From Qipengyuania huizhouensis (GTDB taxonomy: Bacteria; Pseudomonadota; Alphaproteobacteria; Sphingomonadales; Sphingomonadaceae): 64,000 bases of DNA. A model generated the notes under the pieces. That model was not told the DNA's origin, searched no databases, and worked only from the letters and a program-made list of their open reading frames with translations. Within the stretch, counting starts at the first letter, position 1. Every line of letters begins with the position of its first letter. The DNA lies in NCBI RefSeq assembly GCF_019711635.1, contig NZ_JAIGNT010000001.1, forward strand, positions 430,280-494,279, written 5' to 3'. The translations under genes and the position numbers were made by a program. Positions 44,144-53,936 of this stretch are shown one piece after another.

Positions 44144-45247
44144 ATGAGGAAGATAGCGATTGGTCTGGCGCTCTGCTCGACCGCGCTCGCATCGCCCGCA
44201 CTTGCGCGCGATAACGCAGTTTACGTTGAAGCGGGTTTCGGCCCCTCGCTCACCCAGGATTTCGAGATCGAGCCTGTCGATTCTGCCAGTCTCGCCGATG
44301 CCGAACTCGAAGCGGATCACGGTTTCGATGGCGGCGTGGCCATCGGATACGATTATGGCAGCTTCCGCATCGAGATCGAAGGCAGCTATCGCGAATTCGA
44401 TCACGACCGGTTCTCCTTTGCATCCGGCCCCGTCTTCGAAGCTCCGCTGGGAAAATCCACGACTGCCAGCGTCATGGGCAACGCCCTGCTCGACCTTGGC
44501 AATGACGACGGCCTGCAATTCTTCGTCGGCGCGGGTGCGGGGTCTGTTTACGTCGACCAGGCAGTCGCGGTGACACCAGGCGGCCTGGAGCAGAACCTCT
44601 TCAACGGCGACGAATGGGAATTCGCGTGGCAGGCACTGGCGGGCGTTCGCGCCCCGCTGACCGACAATCTCGACGTTGGCCTGCGTTATCGCTTCTTCAA
44701 CGTTCCCGGTTACCGGATCGGTGGATCCTTCGGCACGCCTTATATCGAAAGCGACTGGGCTTCGCATTCCATCCTGGGGACCCTGACGCTGAACTTCGGC
44801 GAACAGGAAGAGGTCCTGCCGCCACCTCCGCCTCCGCCACCCCCTCCGCCGCCTCCACCTCCGCCCCCGAAGACCCCGCCGCCGCCGGCTCCGGTTTGCG
44901 AGCAGGGCCCGTACATCGTCTTCTTCAACTGGGACGAATCGGACATCACGCCGGAAGCAGCGACCATCCTCGACAACGCAGTCTCGGCTTACGCCAACTG
45001 CGGCACGGCTTCGGTCATGCTCGCCGGTCACACCGACACCTCGGGTTCGGCGCAGTACAACATGGGCCTCGCCGAACGTCGTAACTCGTCGGTCCGCGAC
45101 TACCTCACCTCACGCGGTGTCCCCGGTGGTCGTATCTCGAGCGAAGCCTTCGGTGAAACGCAGCTCCGCGTTCCGACCGCCGACGGCGTCCGCGAACTCC
45201 AGAACCGCCGGGTGGAAGTCACCTACGGTCCGGGTTCGGGCATGTAA
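44144..45247 (+). CDS. OmpA family outer membrane protein
   Basis: The 367-aa protein has a signal peptide, a beta-barrel domain (about 25-220), a striking run of 17 prolines (226-242) followed by KTPPPPAP, and a C-terminal OmpA/Pal domain (about 252-367) with LAGHTDTSGSAQYNMGLAERR, which binds peptidoglycan. Such proteins tether the outer membrane to the wall and act as slow porins. The Pro linker separates the barrel and wall-binding domain. It is followed by a strong terminator. Confidence 0.95.
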   Translation: MRKIAIGLALCSTALASPALARDNAVYVEAGFGPSLTQDFEIEPVDSASLADAELEADHGFDGGVAIGYDYGSFRIEIEGSYREFDHDRFSFASGPVFEAPLGKSTTASVMGNALLDLGNDDGLQFFVGAGAGSVYVDQAVAVTPGGLEQNLFNGDEWEFAWQALAGVRAPLTDNLDVGLRYRFFNVPGYRIGGSFGTPYIESDWASHSILGTLTLNFGEQEEVLPPPPPPPPPPPPPPPPPKTPPPPAPVCEQGPYIVFFNWDESDITPEAATILDNAVSAYANCGTASVMLAGHTDTSGSAQYNMGLAERRNSSVRDYLTSRGVPGGRISSEAFGETQLRVPTADGVRELQNRRVEVTYGPGSGM

Positions 45248-45279
45248 AAAGGTTCAGCCTGCGGGCTGGAACACCGAGA

Positions 45280-45308
45280 GGGGGCCGGAGCGATCCGGTC
45301 CCCTTTTT
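45280..45308 (+). terminator. Terminator after the OmpA family gene
   Basis: GGGGGCCGGA and TCCGGTCCCC pair over a GCGA tetraloop, followed by TTTTT. A textbook intrinsic terminator, 33 bases after the OmpA stop, just before the end of the converging isoaspartyl peptidase gene. Confidence 0.85.
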
Positions 45309-45326
45309 CGTGGGTGAACCGCCGAG

Positions 45327-46403
45327 CTACTCGTCGCCGTAAATGGCGACTTCTTGCAATCCTAGGCTATTTGCCCTGGCGCGATACATGCCTGGCGTAT
45401 TGAAACTGAAGATGGTCGCACCGTCGGGTGTCGCGACGATCACCCCTCCATCACCACCCAATTCGGCAACTTCAGCCAGCACTTCGTCAACGATGGCTTG
45501 GCGCAGACGAAATGTGTTTGAAATAAAATGCGTGGCCCCGCTCGCCGCAGCGCTTTGAGCTTCGGCGTCTTTCAATAGCTCGCCTTCAATCCTCAATCGC
45601 GTGCAAATCTCATGCGCCACACCCACGCGAATGAAATATTCGCCCCAGCCGGTTGCCGAGACTGCGCAGCTACGATTGTCGGCATAGGTGCCTGCGCCGA
45701 TCACCGGCGCATCCCCGATGCGGTTCCAGCGCTTGCCGGTCATCCCGCCGGTCGAGGTGCCCGCAGCGAGGTTGCCGTTCCGGTCCAGCGCCACAGCGCC
45801 AACCGTACCGAACTTGGCATCGACATCGAGCGCAGAAAGCTCGCGTGCCTTCATCCGTTCGAGCGCTTCGCGGCGGAAATCGGTGCCGAACCAATCGGCC
45901 GGGACCAGTTCGAGATCGTGTTCGGCGGCAAAAGTCTCCGCCCCCTTGCCCGCCAGCATCACATGCGGGCTGTCGGTCATCACCTTGCGGGCGAGCGAAA
46001 TGGGATGGCGAACCGTGGTCACGCCGGCGACCGCGCCTGCATCGCGATCGCGCCCGTCCATGATCGAAGCGTCGAGTTCGTGTCCTCCTTCCCAGGTGAA
46101 CACCGCGCCGCGCCCGGCATTGAACCGGGGATCGTCCTCCAGCAGCAGGATCACCGCCTCGACTGCATCCAGAGCCTCGCCGCCCTCCGCCAGCACTTTC
46201 GCCCCGGCATCGAGCGCCGCCTGCAAGGAGGCGCGATAGGCGGCGTCTTCTTCTGCGCTCATGTTCTCACGCGCGATGGTTCCGGCCCCGCCATGAATGG
46301 CGAGCGACCATCCCCCTGCAGCTTCCTGCGCCGAAACGGTGGGGGCGATGCCGGTAAGCGCAAGGGCGAAACCGGCGGCGATCTGGGTCAAAAATCCTCT
46401 CAT
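45327..46403 (-). CDS. Secreted isoaspartyl peptidase / L-asparaginase (Ntn hydrolase)
   Basis: The 358-aa product has a signal peptide (GFALALTGIAPTVSA) and the type-2 asparaginase/isoaspartyl peptidase fold. The autocleavage and catalytic Thr is Thr200, in the motif KFGTVGAVALD, followed by GNLAAGTSTGGMTGK. The N-terminal segment SLAIHGGAGTI is also typical. It removes isoaspartyl dipeptides or hydrolyses asparagine, after self-cleavage into two chains. Periplasmic location is inferred from the signal peptide. It lies alone between OmpA and the mechanosensitive channel gene. Confidence 0.94.
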   Translation of the reverse strand: MRGFLTQIAAGFALALTGIAPTVSAQEAAGGWSLAIHGGAGTIARENMSAEEDAAYRASLQAALDAGAKVLAEGGEALDAVEAVILLLEDDPRFNAGRGAVFTWEGGHELDASIMDGRDRDAGAVAGVTTVRHPISLARKVMTDSPHVMLAGKGAETFAAEHDLELVPADWFGTDFRREALERMKARELSALDVDAKFGTVGAVALDRNGNLAAGTSTGGMTGKRWNRIGDAPVIGAGTYADNRSCAVSATGWGEYFIRVGVAHEICTRLRIEGELLKDAEAQSAAASGATHFISNTFRLRQAIVDEVLAEVAELGGDGGVIVATPDGATIFSFNTPGMYRARANSLGLQEVAIYGDE

Positions 46404-46515
46404 TCCGCCGGGATAGCACGCCTACTTATCCACTCAATAGGCGAGACCGGTTTGAATTTTGCGCTATTGGTGATAGCTCTCGCCGCCACGGAAACCCAAA
46501 GGGGAGAGAGGTTTC

Positions 46516-47766
46516 ATGCGTATCGGCAATTATCGCTTCGACGAACACGTTGCGATGCAGGTGATCGAGAAAATCGGTCTCGCACTCATCGTCCTACTCA
46601 TCACATGGGCTGCGGCAAAAGCCGCGAAATGGGCCTTCGCCAAGCTCGTCGACAATATTTCCTTCTTCCAGCGCGGAACCGGTACCGGCACGTCGCTGGG
46701 CGAATCGCTGGGCAAGATCGTGAGCCTGCTGATCTGGCTTTTCGGCCTGCTGGTGATCCTGACCGTACTCGGTCTCGGCTCTGTCGCGGGTCCGGTGGAC
46801 AGCCTGCTGGAGAATGTCGTCGAATATATTCCGCGCATCGTGGCTGCCGGGCTGATATTCTTCATCGGCATGATGGTGGCGCGGATCGTCCGCGACATCG
46901 TGCAGACCGTTCTGCAAACCGTCGATTTCGACAAATGGGCGAATCGCGGCGGTGTCGACAGCGTGACGGGCAACACGGCAATCAGCCGGACCATCGCCAC
47001 CATCGTCTATGCGATCATCGTCATCTTCGTCGCGATCATGGCGCTCGATGTTCTGGATATCGAAAGCATCTCGGGCCCTGCATCGGATATGCTGCGGATG
47101 ATCTTTGCTGCGATCCCGAACATAATCGGGGCGGCAATCCTGCTCGGCATCGGCTATCTGATCAGCCGCTTTGTGGTTCAGATACTCAAGGAAGTGCTGC
47201 CGGGCCTCGGCGTCGACCGGGCACTGGCGGAAAGCGGAATGATGGCCGAAGGCGCCCGCGCCTCCAGCATCATCGCACGCGTGGTACAGGTGGCAATCAT
47301 CCTGTTCTTCGCCATTGCGGCCACCCGCCTGCTGGGCTTTCCGGAACTGACCCGCATTCTGGACCAGGTGCTCGAGCTTGGCGGCAGGGTCATCTTCGGT
47401 GCGGTGGTGATCGCTTTCGGCTTCTTCATCGCCAACCTGCTCGCCCGCCTGATCGACGATGATGGACAGAACACGACCGCAGCGACGATCGTGCGCTGGG
47501 CAACGATCATCCTGTTCGTCTTCATGGGCCTGCAGTTCACCGGCATCGGTGGAATGATCCCGGCCAATGCACTGACGATCCTGATTGCTGGCGTGGCCGT
47601 GGCGGGTGCTCTGGCCTTCGGTCTCGGCGGTCGCGACTGGGCGGCGCGCAAGCTCGAGGAGATGGACAGCGACCTTGGGGGAGGTTCTGCTTCTTCGGCA
47701 TCGAAGCCCAAGCGGAGCAAGGCATCCGCTCCGAAAAGCGACGATCCGCTGCCCCCCGGCGCGTGA
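46516..47766 (+). CDS. Mechanosensitive ion channel family protein with conserved TM-helix repeats
   Basis: The 416-aa membrane protein has multiple hydrophobic helices arranged as repeats of the TM_helix type (VVEYIPRIVAAGLIFFIGMMVARIV, then MIFAAIPNIIGAAILLGIGYLISRF, and GGRVIFGAVVIAFGFFIANLLARLI), as in the YnaI/CmpX-like group of small-conductance channels. It probably relieves osmotic stress. The C-terminus is a short charged tail, rich in Ser and Lys. A good GGGGAGAGAGG ribosome site precedes the ATG. A terminator hairpin follows. Confidence 0.9.
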   Translation: MRIGNYRFDEHVAMQVIEKIGLALIVLLITWAAAKAAKWAFAKLVDNISFFQRGTGTGTSLGESLGKIVSLLIWLFGLLVILTVLGLGSVAGPVDSLLENVVEYIPRIVAAGLIFFIGMMVARIVRDIVQTVLQTVDFDKWANRGGVDSVTGNTAISRTIATIVYAIIVIFVAIMALDVLDIESISGPASDMLRMIFAAIPNIIGAAILLGIGYLISRFVVQILKEVLPGLGVDRALAESGMMAEGARASSIIARVVQVAIILFFAIAATRLLGFPELTRILDQVLELGGRVIFGAVVIAFGFFIANLLARLIDDDGQNTTAATIVRWATIILFVFMGLQFTGIGGMIPANALTILIAGVAVAGALAFGLGGRDWAARKLEEMDSDLGGGSASSASKPKRSKASAPKSDDPLPPGA

Positions 47767-47805
47767 TCGCAAGGTGACGTAACCGCAGGGAGAGAGGGGT
47801 TGACT

Positions 47806-47842
47806 GGGGCGCGGGATTAAGTTCTCGCGCCCCATTTTGTTT
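47806..47842 (+). terminator. Terminator after the mechanosensitive channel gene
   Basis: GGGGCGCGGGA pairs with TCTCGCGCCCC across a short AT-rich loop and is followed by ATTTTGTTTG. It lies about 40 bases after the stop codon, directly before the promoter region of the following SDR gene. Confidence 0.75.
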
Positions 47843-47880
47843 GTGCTACGTCCCCGACGGTATCCGGGAGAATCTGACTT

Positions 47881-48843
47881 ATGAGTGAGTTCGGCTTTTC
47901 GAGCACCGCGGACGAAGTTCTGGCGGACAGGCATCTGGGCGGGCGCACCGCTCTTGTAACCGGCGGCTATTCCGGCCTTGGGCGTGAAACCGCGCGCGCG
48001 ATGGCTGCGAAGGGCGTGCACATTATCCTGTCGGGCCGCGATACGACCAAGCTTGGCGCTGCCGCCGATTCCATTGCCGAGGAAACCGGGGCATCGGTCG
48101 ATACTCTGGTATGCGACCTCGCTTCGCTGAAAAGCATCCGCGAAGCGGCCGAGCGCGCATTGACGCGCTTCGAAAAGATCGACCTCCTGATCAACAATGC
48201 CGGGGTCATGGCCTGCGACGAGGCGAAGACCGCCGACGGGTTCGAAATGCAGTTCGGCACCAACCATCTGGGCCATTTCCTGCTGACGAACCTGCTGATG
48301 CCATTGATCGCGAAGGGGGACCGGCCGCGCATCGTCAACCTCTCGAGCCGCGGCCACCATATCGCCCCGGTAGATTTCGGCGATCCGAACTTCGAAAACC
48401 GCTCCTATGACAAATGGATCAGCTACGGGCAGTCGAAGACGGCCAATGTGCTGTTTGCCGTGGGGCTTGAACAGCGGCTCGCCGACAGGGGCATTCACGC
48501 CTATGCGCTGCATCCGGGCGGCATCCATACCAATCTCGGTCGGCATATGAGCGAAGAGGACATGCAAAGCCTGATCGAGCGTATCCGCAAGGCGGCGGAG
48601 GAACGCGGCGAAAAGCCGCAGCCGTTCAAGACCATTCCGCAAGGCGCGGCCACGACCTGCTGGGTCGCCACTGCCGACGAGCTGGAAGGCACCGGCGGCC
48701 TCTATTGCGAGGATTGCCATGTCGCGAGCGAGGATAACGAGGATACATCGGGCGGCGTGCGAAGCTATGCTGTGGACCGCGCAAACGCCGAACGTCTGTG
48801 GGCACTGAGCGAGGAAATGGTGGGGCAGGAATTCGCCTATTGA
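47881..48843 (+). CDS. SDR family oxidoreductase (retinol dehydrogenase-like)
   Basis: The 320-aa protein is a short-chain dehydrogenase of the longer, RDH/WWOX-like kind. Key motifs are TGGYSGLGRETARA, the INNAGVMACDE segment, and the YGQSKTANVLFA active site with Tyr and Lys in the YxxSK pattern. These enzymes act on lipophilic alcohols and ketones; the substrate is unknown here. It is a single gene after a terminator, followed by a DUF885 peptidase-like gene. Confidence 0.9.
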   Translation: MSEFGFSSTADEVLADRHLGGRTALVTGGYSGLGRETARAMAAKGVHIILSGRDTTKLGAAADSIAEETGASVDTLVCDLASLKSIREAAERALTRFEKIDLLINNAGVMACDEAKTADGFEMQFGTNHLGHFLLTNLLMPLIAKGDRPRIVNLSSRGHHIAPVDFGDPNFENRSYDKWISYGQSKTANVLFAVGLEQRLADRGIHAYALHPGGIHTNLGRHMSEEDMQSLIERIRKAAEERGEKPQPFKTIPQGAATTCWVATADELEGTGGLYCEDCHVASEDNEDTSGGVRSYAVDRANAERLWALSEEMVGQEFAY

Positions 48844-48950
48844 GCGCAGCGCTCGTCCAGTTGCCACGGCGCTTCGTCGGTTCGCGTATTGATATCCTGT
48901 GCGGCCTGTCGCAGGCCCGATCTCATATTCGAACGGAGGGGAGAATACCC

Positions 48951-50729
48951 ATGAAGACTTTCGCAGCCGCCATCGCGCTCGCCACTGCCGCCACATGGCC
49001 CGCGGCCCCCTTGTTCGCGCAGGAGGCCGAAGCTCCGGCCACGCCGGACTGGACCGAAACGAGCAACGTCTACACCCAGAAGCTGATCGACTTCGAAGCG
49101 GGCTTCTATCCCGAAGGCGCGAGCCAGGCGGGATACGAACAATATGACGGCCTGACCTTCGACCTCTCCGCCGACAGCACCGAACGATATGTCGCCGGCG
49201 CGCGCGAGCTGCGCGCCGAATTCGCCGCGGCGATGGCGAGCGAGACGAACCCCTTTGTGAAGCAGGACCTTGCGATCCTCATCGACAGCCTCGACCGGTC
49301 GATCCTCTCCTCCGAGCTGAACGAGCGCATGATGCTCGAATGGGCGGAACTGCCGCAGAGCATCTTCTATTCGATCGGTGCGATGCTGTCGGACCAGACG
49401 GCGGAGCACCGCCGCGCATCTGCCGTCCAGCTGCTGCGCCGCTACACCGGGGTTGCCGACGGGTTCGAACCCTATACCGAGCTGGCCAAGGCGCGGTTCG
49501 AGGAAAGCCGGGGCGACGGCAAGATCGGCCCCTACCGCGTCGAAGTGCAGGAATCGATCGGCAAGATCCCGACCTTTGCCGCCGGTATCCGCGAACTGTT
49601 CGAGAAATACGACATCGACGGCGCGGACGAAGCGCTGGATGCGATGGACGCGCAGTTCGCCGATTATGGCGAATGGACGCAGGAAGTCGTTCTGCCCGCC
49701 GCGCGCGGCGAGGCACGGCTGCCCGAAGAACTCTATGCACTCAATCTGCGCAATGTCGGCATCGACATGGACCCGCGCGAGGCCATGAGCCGGGCCCGCC
49801 GCGGCTTCTATGAAATCCGCGCGCAGATGGAAGCGCTCGCCCCGCAGATCGCTGAAAAGAACGGCTGGGAGGAAACCGACATGGCTTCGGTCATGGCGCG
49901 CCTCAAGCAGCAGACCATCCCGAACGACGAGATCGAGGAATTCTACCAGGGCGTGAACCGCGAACTGGAAGCGAAGATCCGCGCAAACGACATCGTCTCA
50001 CTTCCCGATACCGAGCTGCAGATGCGTGTCGCCTCGCAGGCCGAAAGCGCCGCCCAGCCCGCCCCGCACATGCGCCCGCCGCGCCTGATCGGGAACACGG
50101 GCGAACAGGGCACCTTCGTCCTGACCGTGGGCAATCCCACCGCCAGCGCGGACGACGTCTACGACGATTTCAACCACCCCGCAGCCAGCTGGACGCTGAG
50201 CGCGCATGAAGCGCGCCCGGGCCATGAAATGCAATTCGCAGCGCTGGTCGAACAGGGCGTGTCGCTCGCGCGGATGCTCTACGCCTTCAACAGCGTGAAC
50301 GTCGAAGGCTGGGCGCTGTACGCCGAGGCGGAAATGCTCCCGCACGAACCGATCGAAGGGCAGTTCATCGCCCAGCAGTTCCGCCTGCTGCGTGCCGCGC
50401 GCGCCTTCCTCGACCCGGCGCTCAACCTCGGCCTGATGACCCGTGAAGAGGCCGAGCGCGTGCTGCGCGAGGACGCCCTGTTCTCACCCGGCATGACCAA
50501 GCAGGAGCTGGACCGTTACCAGTTCCGCATGCCCGGACAGGCGGGATCGTATTATTATGGCTATCGCAAGCTGATCGACCTGCGCGTGGAAACCGAACTG
50601 GCGCTGGGTGAGGACTTCAACGAGAAGGCCTTCAACGACTTCCTGCTCAGCCAGGGGATCATCCCGCTCGAACTGATCGCCAAGGCCGTGCGCGAGGAAT
50701 TCATTCCTTCGCAGCGCAGCGGCGGCTGA
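48951..50729 (+). CDS. DUF885 family secreted protein, probable metallo-carboxypeptidase-like
   Basis: The 592-aa product has a signal peptide (AAAIALATAATWPAAPLFAQ) and a DUF885 domain over most of its length. The zinc-site signature HEARPGHEMQF at about residue 416 is the HExxPGH-type motif of this family, with Glu residues further on (YAEAEML). DUF885 members are likely metallopeptidases, but no substrate is known. The start is ATG 48951 with a GGAGGGGAGAA ribosome site; a longer upstream frame overlapping the SDR gene is rejected. Confidence 0.92.
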   Translation: MKTFAAAIALATAATWPAAPLFAQEAEAPATPDWTETSNVYTQKLIDFEAGFYPEGASQAGYEQYDGLTFDLSADSTERYVAGARELRAEFAAAMASETNPFVKQDLAILIDSLDRSILSSELNERMMLEWAELPQSIFYSIGAMLSDQTAEHRRASAVQLLRRYTGVADGFEPYTELAKARFEESRGDGKIGPYRVEVQESIGKIPTFAAGIRELFEKYDIDGADEALDAMDAQFADYGEWTQEVVLPAARGEARLPEELYALNLRNVGIDMDPREAMSRARRGFYEIRAQMEALAPQIAEKNGWEETDMASVMARLKQQTIPNDEIEEFYQGVNRELEAKIRANDIVSLPDTELQMRVASQAESAAQPAPHMRPPRLIGNTGEQGTFVLTVGNPTASADDVYDDFNHPAASWTLSAHEARPGHEMQFAALVEQGVSLARMLYAFNSVNVEGWALYAEAEMLPHEPIEGQFIAQQFRLLRAARAFLDPALNLGLMTREEAERVLREDALFSPGMTKQELDRYQFRMPGQAGSYYYGYRKLIDLRVETELALGEDFNEKAFNDFLLSQGIIPLELIAKAVREEFIPSQRSGG

Positions 50730-50732
50730 CGG

Positions 50733-51749
50733 CTAGAGCCAGCGGAGTCGCCAGAAGATCGCCAAGATACCAAGCGTAATCGCTCCGCAGGCAGCGAACA
50801 CTCCCCAAAAAGCCCAAGACTGATCTGCCCATGGTATCCCGGCCACATTGCTTCCAAGAAGGCCGGTGAAAAACGTCAACGGTAAGAAGACGCCTGCCAT
50901 GACGCCCAGCTTGTAGGTCGCCTGCTGACTGATCGCCTGGGCGCGTGCGCGTAGTTCGTCCTGCAGTACAACCGCGCTTTCCTTGCTGATATTTATATCG
51001 TCGAGGTGGCGACGCAGTCGTGCTATCGACTCGACGATTTCGCGGCGATCGTGCTTGGCGAACCAGCCGGGTGCTTCGCGACTGATCTGCTCCAGCGCTT
51101 CGTGTTGGGGGGAAAGATGGCGCTGAAGCGCGAGACAGTCGCGACGGATTTCGGCGATCATTCGAGAGTGTTCATGTAGACCGCTTCCAGCGAGGTCTTC
51201 TTTTTCCAGCTGATCGATCGCATCGTTGATGTCCATGATGGTCAGGCTCAGGTGATCCATCATTAGTTCCACAATCTGGGTGATCATGGCCCCCGCATCG
51301 CGCGGTCCCGCTCCGCGGTCGAGCATATCACGCACTTCGTTCGGACTCTGCTGCGGTGCTCTCCGAAAAGTGAGAATGCGTGTGCCGTCGCTCCACAACT
51401 GCATCGAGATCATATCTTCCGGTTCGGCACCGGCATTAAAATTGAGATCTCGCAAAGTGGCGACCAATGCATCGCTTTCGCGAAAGGCACGTGGGCGTGT
51501 CTGGTCGGAAACCAATAGTTCGCAGGTCGGGTCCGGTACGTGGTAGGAATCCTTGAGCCAAACATCCACGCCGGGACAGCTGCGGAGCAAGTGAAGCCAC
51601 AGCACCTCGTCGGGGTGCTGGGGGGACCATTGCTGCGCTTCCTTCCATTCAATCCGCCGCGCGCCTCCTTTTCCGTCGAGCACCCGGCCTATCAGCAGGG
51701 GGCAATCATCTTCCTCGGATGGCTCGGTCACGAGTGTGGCTGTCATCAC
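50733..51749 (-). CDS. CorA/ZntB family divalent metal transporter, GMN-variant
   Basis: The 338-aa protein has the CorA/ZntB plan: a cytoplasmic alpha/beta domain, a long helix (about residues 180-270) and two C-terminal helices ([30 protein letters not shown] and [22 protein letters not shown]). The canonical GMN between the helices is replaced by GSN (LGSNVAGIP). This points to ZntB-like proteins that transport zinc or nickel rather than magnesium. Alternatively it is a degenerate CorA. It diverges from ispG across a short spacer. Confidence 0.85.
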   Translation of the reverse strand: MMTATLVTEPSEEDDCPLLIGRVLDGKGGARRIEWKEAQQWSPQHPDEVLWLHLLRSCPGVDVWLKDSYHVPDPTCELLVSDQTRPRAFRESDALVATLRDLNFNAGAEPEDMISMQLWSDGTRILTFRRAPQQSPNEVRDMLDRGAGPRDAGAMITQIVELMMDHLSLTIMDINDAIDQLEKEDLAGSGLHEHSRMIAEIRRDCLALQRHLSPQHEALEQISREAPGWFAKHDRREIVESIARLRRHLDDINISKESAVVLQDELRARAQAISQQATYKLGVMAGVFLPLTFFTGLLGSNVAGIPWADQSWAFWGVFAACGAITLGILAIFWRLRWL

Positions 51750-51844
51750 CCGACTATGCCGCAGGTGATGGCGGCTGCCTATGGCTTTTCGTTAGGACTT
51801 TGCTGTCATTGCCCCTTCATCATTGGGCCTCTATATCGCGGGAC

Positions 51845-52987
51845 ATGTCCTCGATACGTCCCTGGCGCACCATAGAGCGCCGTCAGTCCCGCCAGATCAT
51901 GGTCGGCAGCGTCCCTGTGGGGGGCGATGCGCCGATCAGCGTGCAGACCATGACCAACACCCCGACCGAGGACGTGGGCGCGACGATCGACCAGATCCGA
52001 CGGTGCGAGGATGTGGGTGCGGACATCATTCGCGTATCCTGCCCGACCGAGGAATCGACGGCGCGCTTCGACGAGATTACGCGCGCCGCCAACGTCCCGA
52101 TCGTTGCGGACATCCATTTTCACTACAAGCGCGCTCTAGAAGCGGCGGACAAGGGCGCGGCCTGCCTGCGGATCAACCCGGGCAATATCGGCTCGTCCGA
52201 GCGGGTCGCCGAAGTCGTGCGTGCGGCGAAAGCCAATGGCTGCGCGATCCGTATCGGGGTGAACGCAGGCAGCCTCGAAAAGGACCTGCTGGAAAAATAC
52301 GGCGAGCCTTGCCCCGAGGCGCTGATCGAAAGCGCGCTCGATCATATCAAGCTGCTGCAGGATCACGACTTCCACGAATACAAGGTGGCGGTGAAGGCCA
52401 GCGACGTGTTTCTGGCCGTCGCCGCCTATCACGGACTCGCGGACGCAGTGGATTGCCCGCTGCATCTCGGCATTACCGAGGCAGGCGGACTGATCGGCGG
52501 CACGGTCAAGAGTTCGATCGGCATCGGCAGCCTGCTGTGGGCCGGCATCGGCGACACGATCCGCGTCAGCCTTTCGGCGGAGCCCGAACAGGAAGTGAAG
52601 GTCGGCTTCGAAATGCTGAAGGCGCTGGGCCTGCGCACGCGCGGGGTCCGCGTGGTGTCCTGTCCCAGCTGCTCGCGTCAGGGCTTCGACGTGATCCGAA
52701 CGGTCGAAGCGCTCGAAAAACGGCTCGAACACATCAAGACACCGATGAGCCTTTCGGTCCTCGGCTGCGTGGTCAACGGCCCCGGCGAAGCGCGCGAGAC
52801 CGATATCGGGCTGACTGGTGGCGGTTCGGGCAAGCACATGGTCTATCTCTCCGGCGTGAAGAACCACCATATCGAGAGTGAGGACATGCTCGACCATATC
52901 GTGAAGCTGGTCGAGGAAAAGGCTGCCGCCATCGAGGCGGGAGAGGCAATCGCATTCGATCCGCATGCGCGGGAAGCCGCGGAATAA
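51845..52987 (+). CDS. ispG: 4-hydroxy-3-methylbut-2-enyl-diphosphate synthase IspG (flavodoxin-type)
   Basis: IspG makes HMBPP in the non-mevalonate isoprenoid pathway. The 380-aa product has the family start [20 protein letters not shown], and the iron-sulfur cluster Cys residues (SCPSCSRQG and [11 protein letters not shown]). The start is ATG 51845. A longer frame opens upstream, but its extra residues do not match the family. The stop codon lies immediately upstream of the histone deacetylase family gene, in the same reading frame. Confidence 0.95.
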   Translation: MSSIRPWRTIERRQSRQIMVGSVPVGGDAPISVQTMTNTPTEDVGATIDQIRRCEDVGADIIRVSCPTEESTARFDEITRAANVPIVADIHFHYKRALEAADKGAACLRINPGNIGSSERVAEVVRAAKANGCAIRIGVNAGSLEKDLLEKYGEPCPEALIESALDHIKLLQDHDFHEYKVAVKASDVFLAVAAYHGLADAVDCPLHLGITEAGGLIGGTVKSSIGIGSLLWAGIGDTIRVSLSAEPEQEVKVGFEMLKALGLRTRGVRVVSCPSCSRQGFDVIRTVEALEKRLEHIKTPMSLSVLGCVVNGPGEARETDIGLTGGGSGKHMVYLSGVKNHHIESEDMLDHIVKLVEEKAAAIEAGEAIAFDPHAREAAE

Positions 52988-52990
52988 GCC

Positions 52991-53929
52991 CTGCTCCACG
53001 TCGTCCACCACGCCGATTACATGGCCCCCGCCCCGACGCGCGGGACCTTCCGGTTCGACAAGTACATGGCGGTGATGGTGGCCCTTCGCGAAAGCGGCTA
53101 TCCGATCACCGAGCACGCCCCGCCGCCCATGCCGCGCCGCTGGCTGGAGGCAGTGCATTGTCCTGACTATGTCGAGGCGGTCTTCACCGCCAGCGTCCCG
53201 CGCGAGAAGGAACGGCGGATCGGATTTCCGGTAACGCAGCATATCGCGCAGCGCGTGGCGCACACGAATGGCGGGACCTGGCTCGCCGCCCAGCTAGCCA
53301 AAGAACATGGCTATGCGGCCAATTCCGCCGCCGGGAGCCACCACGCGCTCTATGACACCGGGGCCGGATACTGCGTGTTCAACGACCTTGCCGTCTGCGC
53401 CAATCGCCTGATCGCGGAAGGCGACGCGCAGCGCGTGCTGATCGTCGACTGCGACGTGCATCAGGGCGACGGCACGGCGAGCCTGACTGCGGGGCGTGAC
53501 GACATCTTCACCCTCTCGCTCCACGCCGAAAAGAACTTTCCCGTGCGCAAGGCCCGTTCCAGCCTCGACGTGCCGCTGCCCGACGGCGTGGATGACGATG
53601 GCTATCTCGAAACGCTGGACCGGCACCTTCCCGGCGTCCTCGAGGAGTTTTGTCCCGATCTCGTGCTCTTCCAGGCCGGAGTGGACGTGCATGGAAAAGA
53701 CAGGCTCGGCCGATTGGCCCTGACCGATGTGGGAATCGCGCGGCGGGATGCCTACGTCATCGGCGCAATCCGGCAGCGGGGGCTGCCCGTGGCCAGCGCC
53801 CTGGGCGGCGGGTATGGCGAAGATCCGCGCGAAGTAGCGGACCGGCACGCGCTTTCCATGCTTACCTGTGCGCGAACCAATACGGAATTCGCTCGTTCAG
53901 CTTCCGATAGTATTCACCTTGCTATATAG
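52991..53929 (+). CDS. Histone deacetylase family (acetoin utilisation/APAH-type) hydrolase
   Basis: The 312-aa product has the HDAC-superfamily zinc hydrolase motifs: GSHHALYDTGAGYCVFNDLA, DCDVHQGDGT with the Asp-His zinc ligands, and FQAGVDVHGKDRLGR. Bacterial members deacetylate polyamines or small acetyl compounds. Family members begin with an LxHVVHHxDY segment; here this is in frame as LLHVVHHADY from CTG 52991, one codon after the ispG stop. No ATG, GTG or TTG precedes it, so the start may be CTG; ATG 53021 would lose part of the first strand. Translational coupling with ispG is likely. Confidence 0.88.
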   Translation: MLHVVHHADYMAPAPTRGTFRFDKYMAVMVALRESGYPITEHAPPPMPRRWLEAVHCPDYVEAVFTASVPREKERRIGFPVTQHIAQRVAHTNGGTWLAAQLAKEHGYAANSAAGSHHALYDTGAGYCVFNDLAVCANRLIAEGDAQRVLIVDCDVHQGDGTASLTAGRDDIFTLSLHAEKNFPVRKARSSLDVPLPDGVDDDGYLETLDRHLPGVLEEFCPDLVLFQAGVDVHGKDRLGRLALTDVGIARRDAYVIGAIRQRGLPVASALGGGYGEDPREVADRHALSMLTCARTNTEFARSASDSIHLAI

Positions 53930-53936
53930 TGGCAGC

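Noticed and set aside
44820..44890. CCGCCT/CCACCT-type repeats in the OmpA gene, considered as an unstable repeat tract
   Set aside because: They encode the normal Pro-rich linker of this protein family using mixed Pro codons, so there is no pure repeat to slip.
46594..48996. An 800-codon minus-strand frame across the channel and SDR genes
   Set aside because: It spans two unrelated, well-supported plus-strand genes and the terminator between them; composition is typical of antisense shadow frames.
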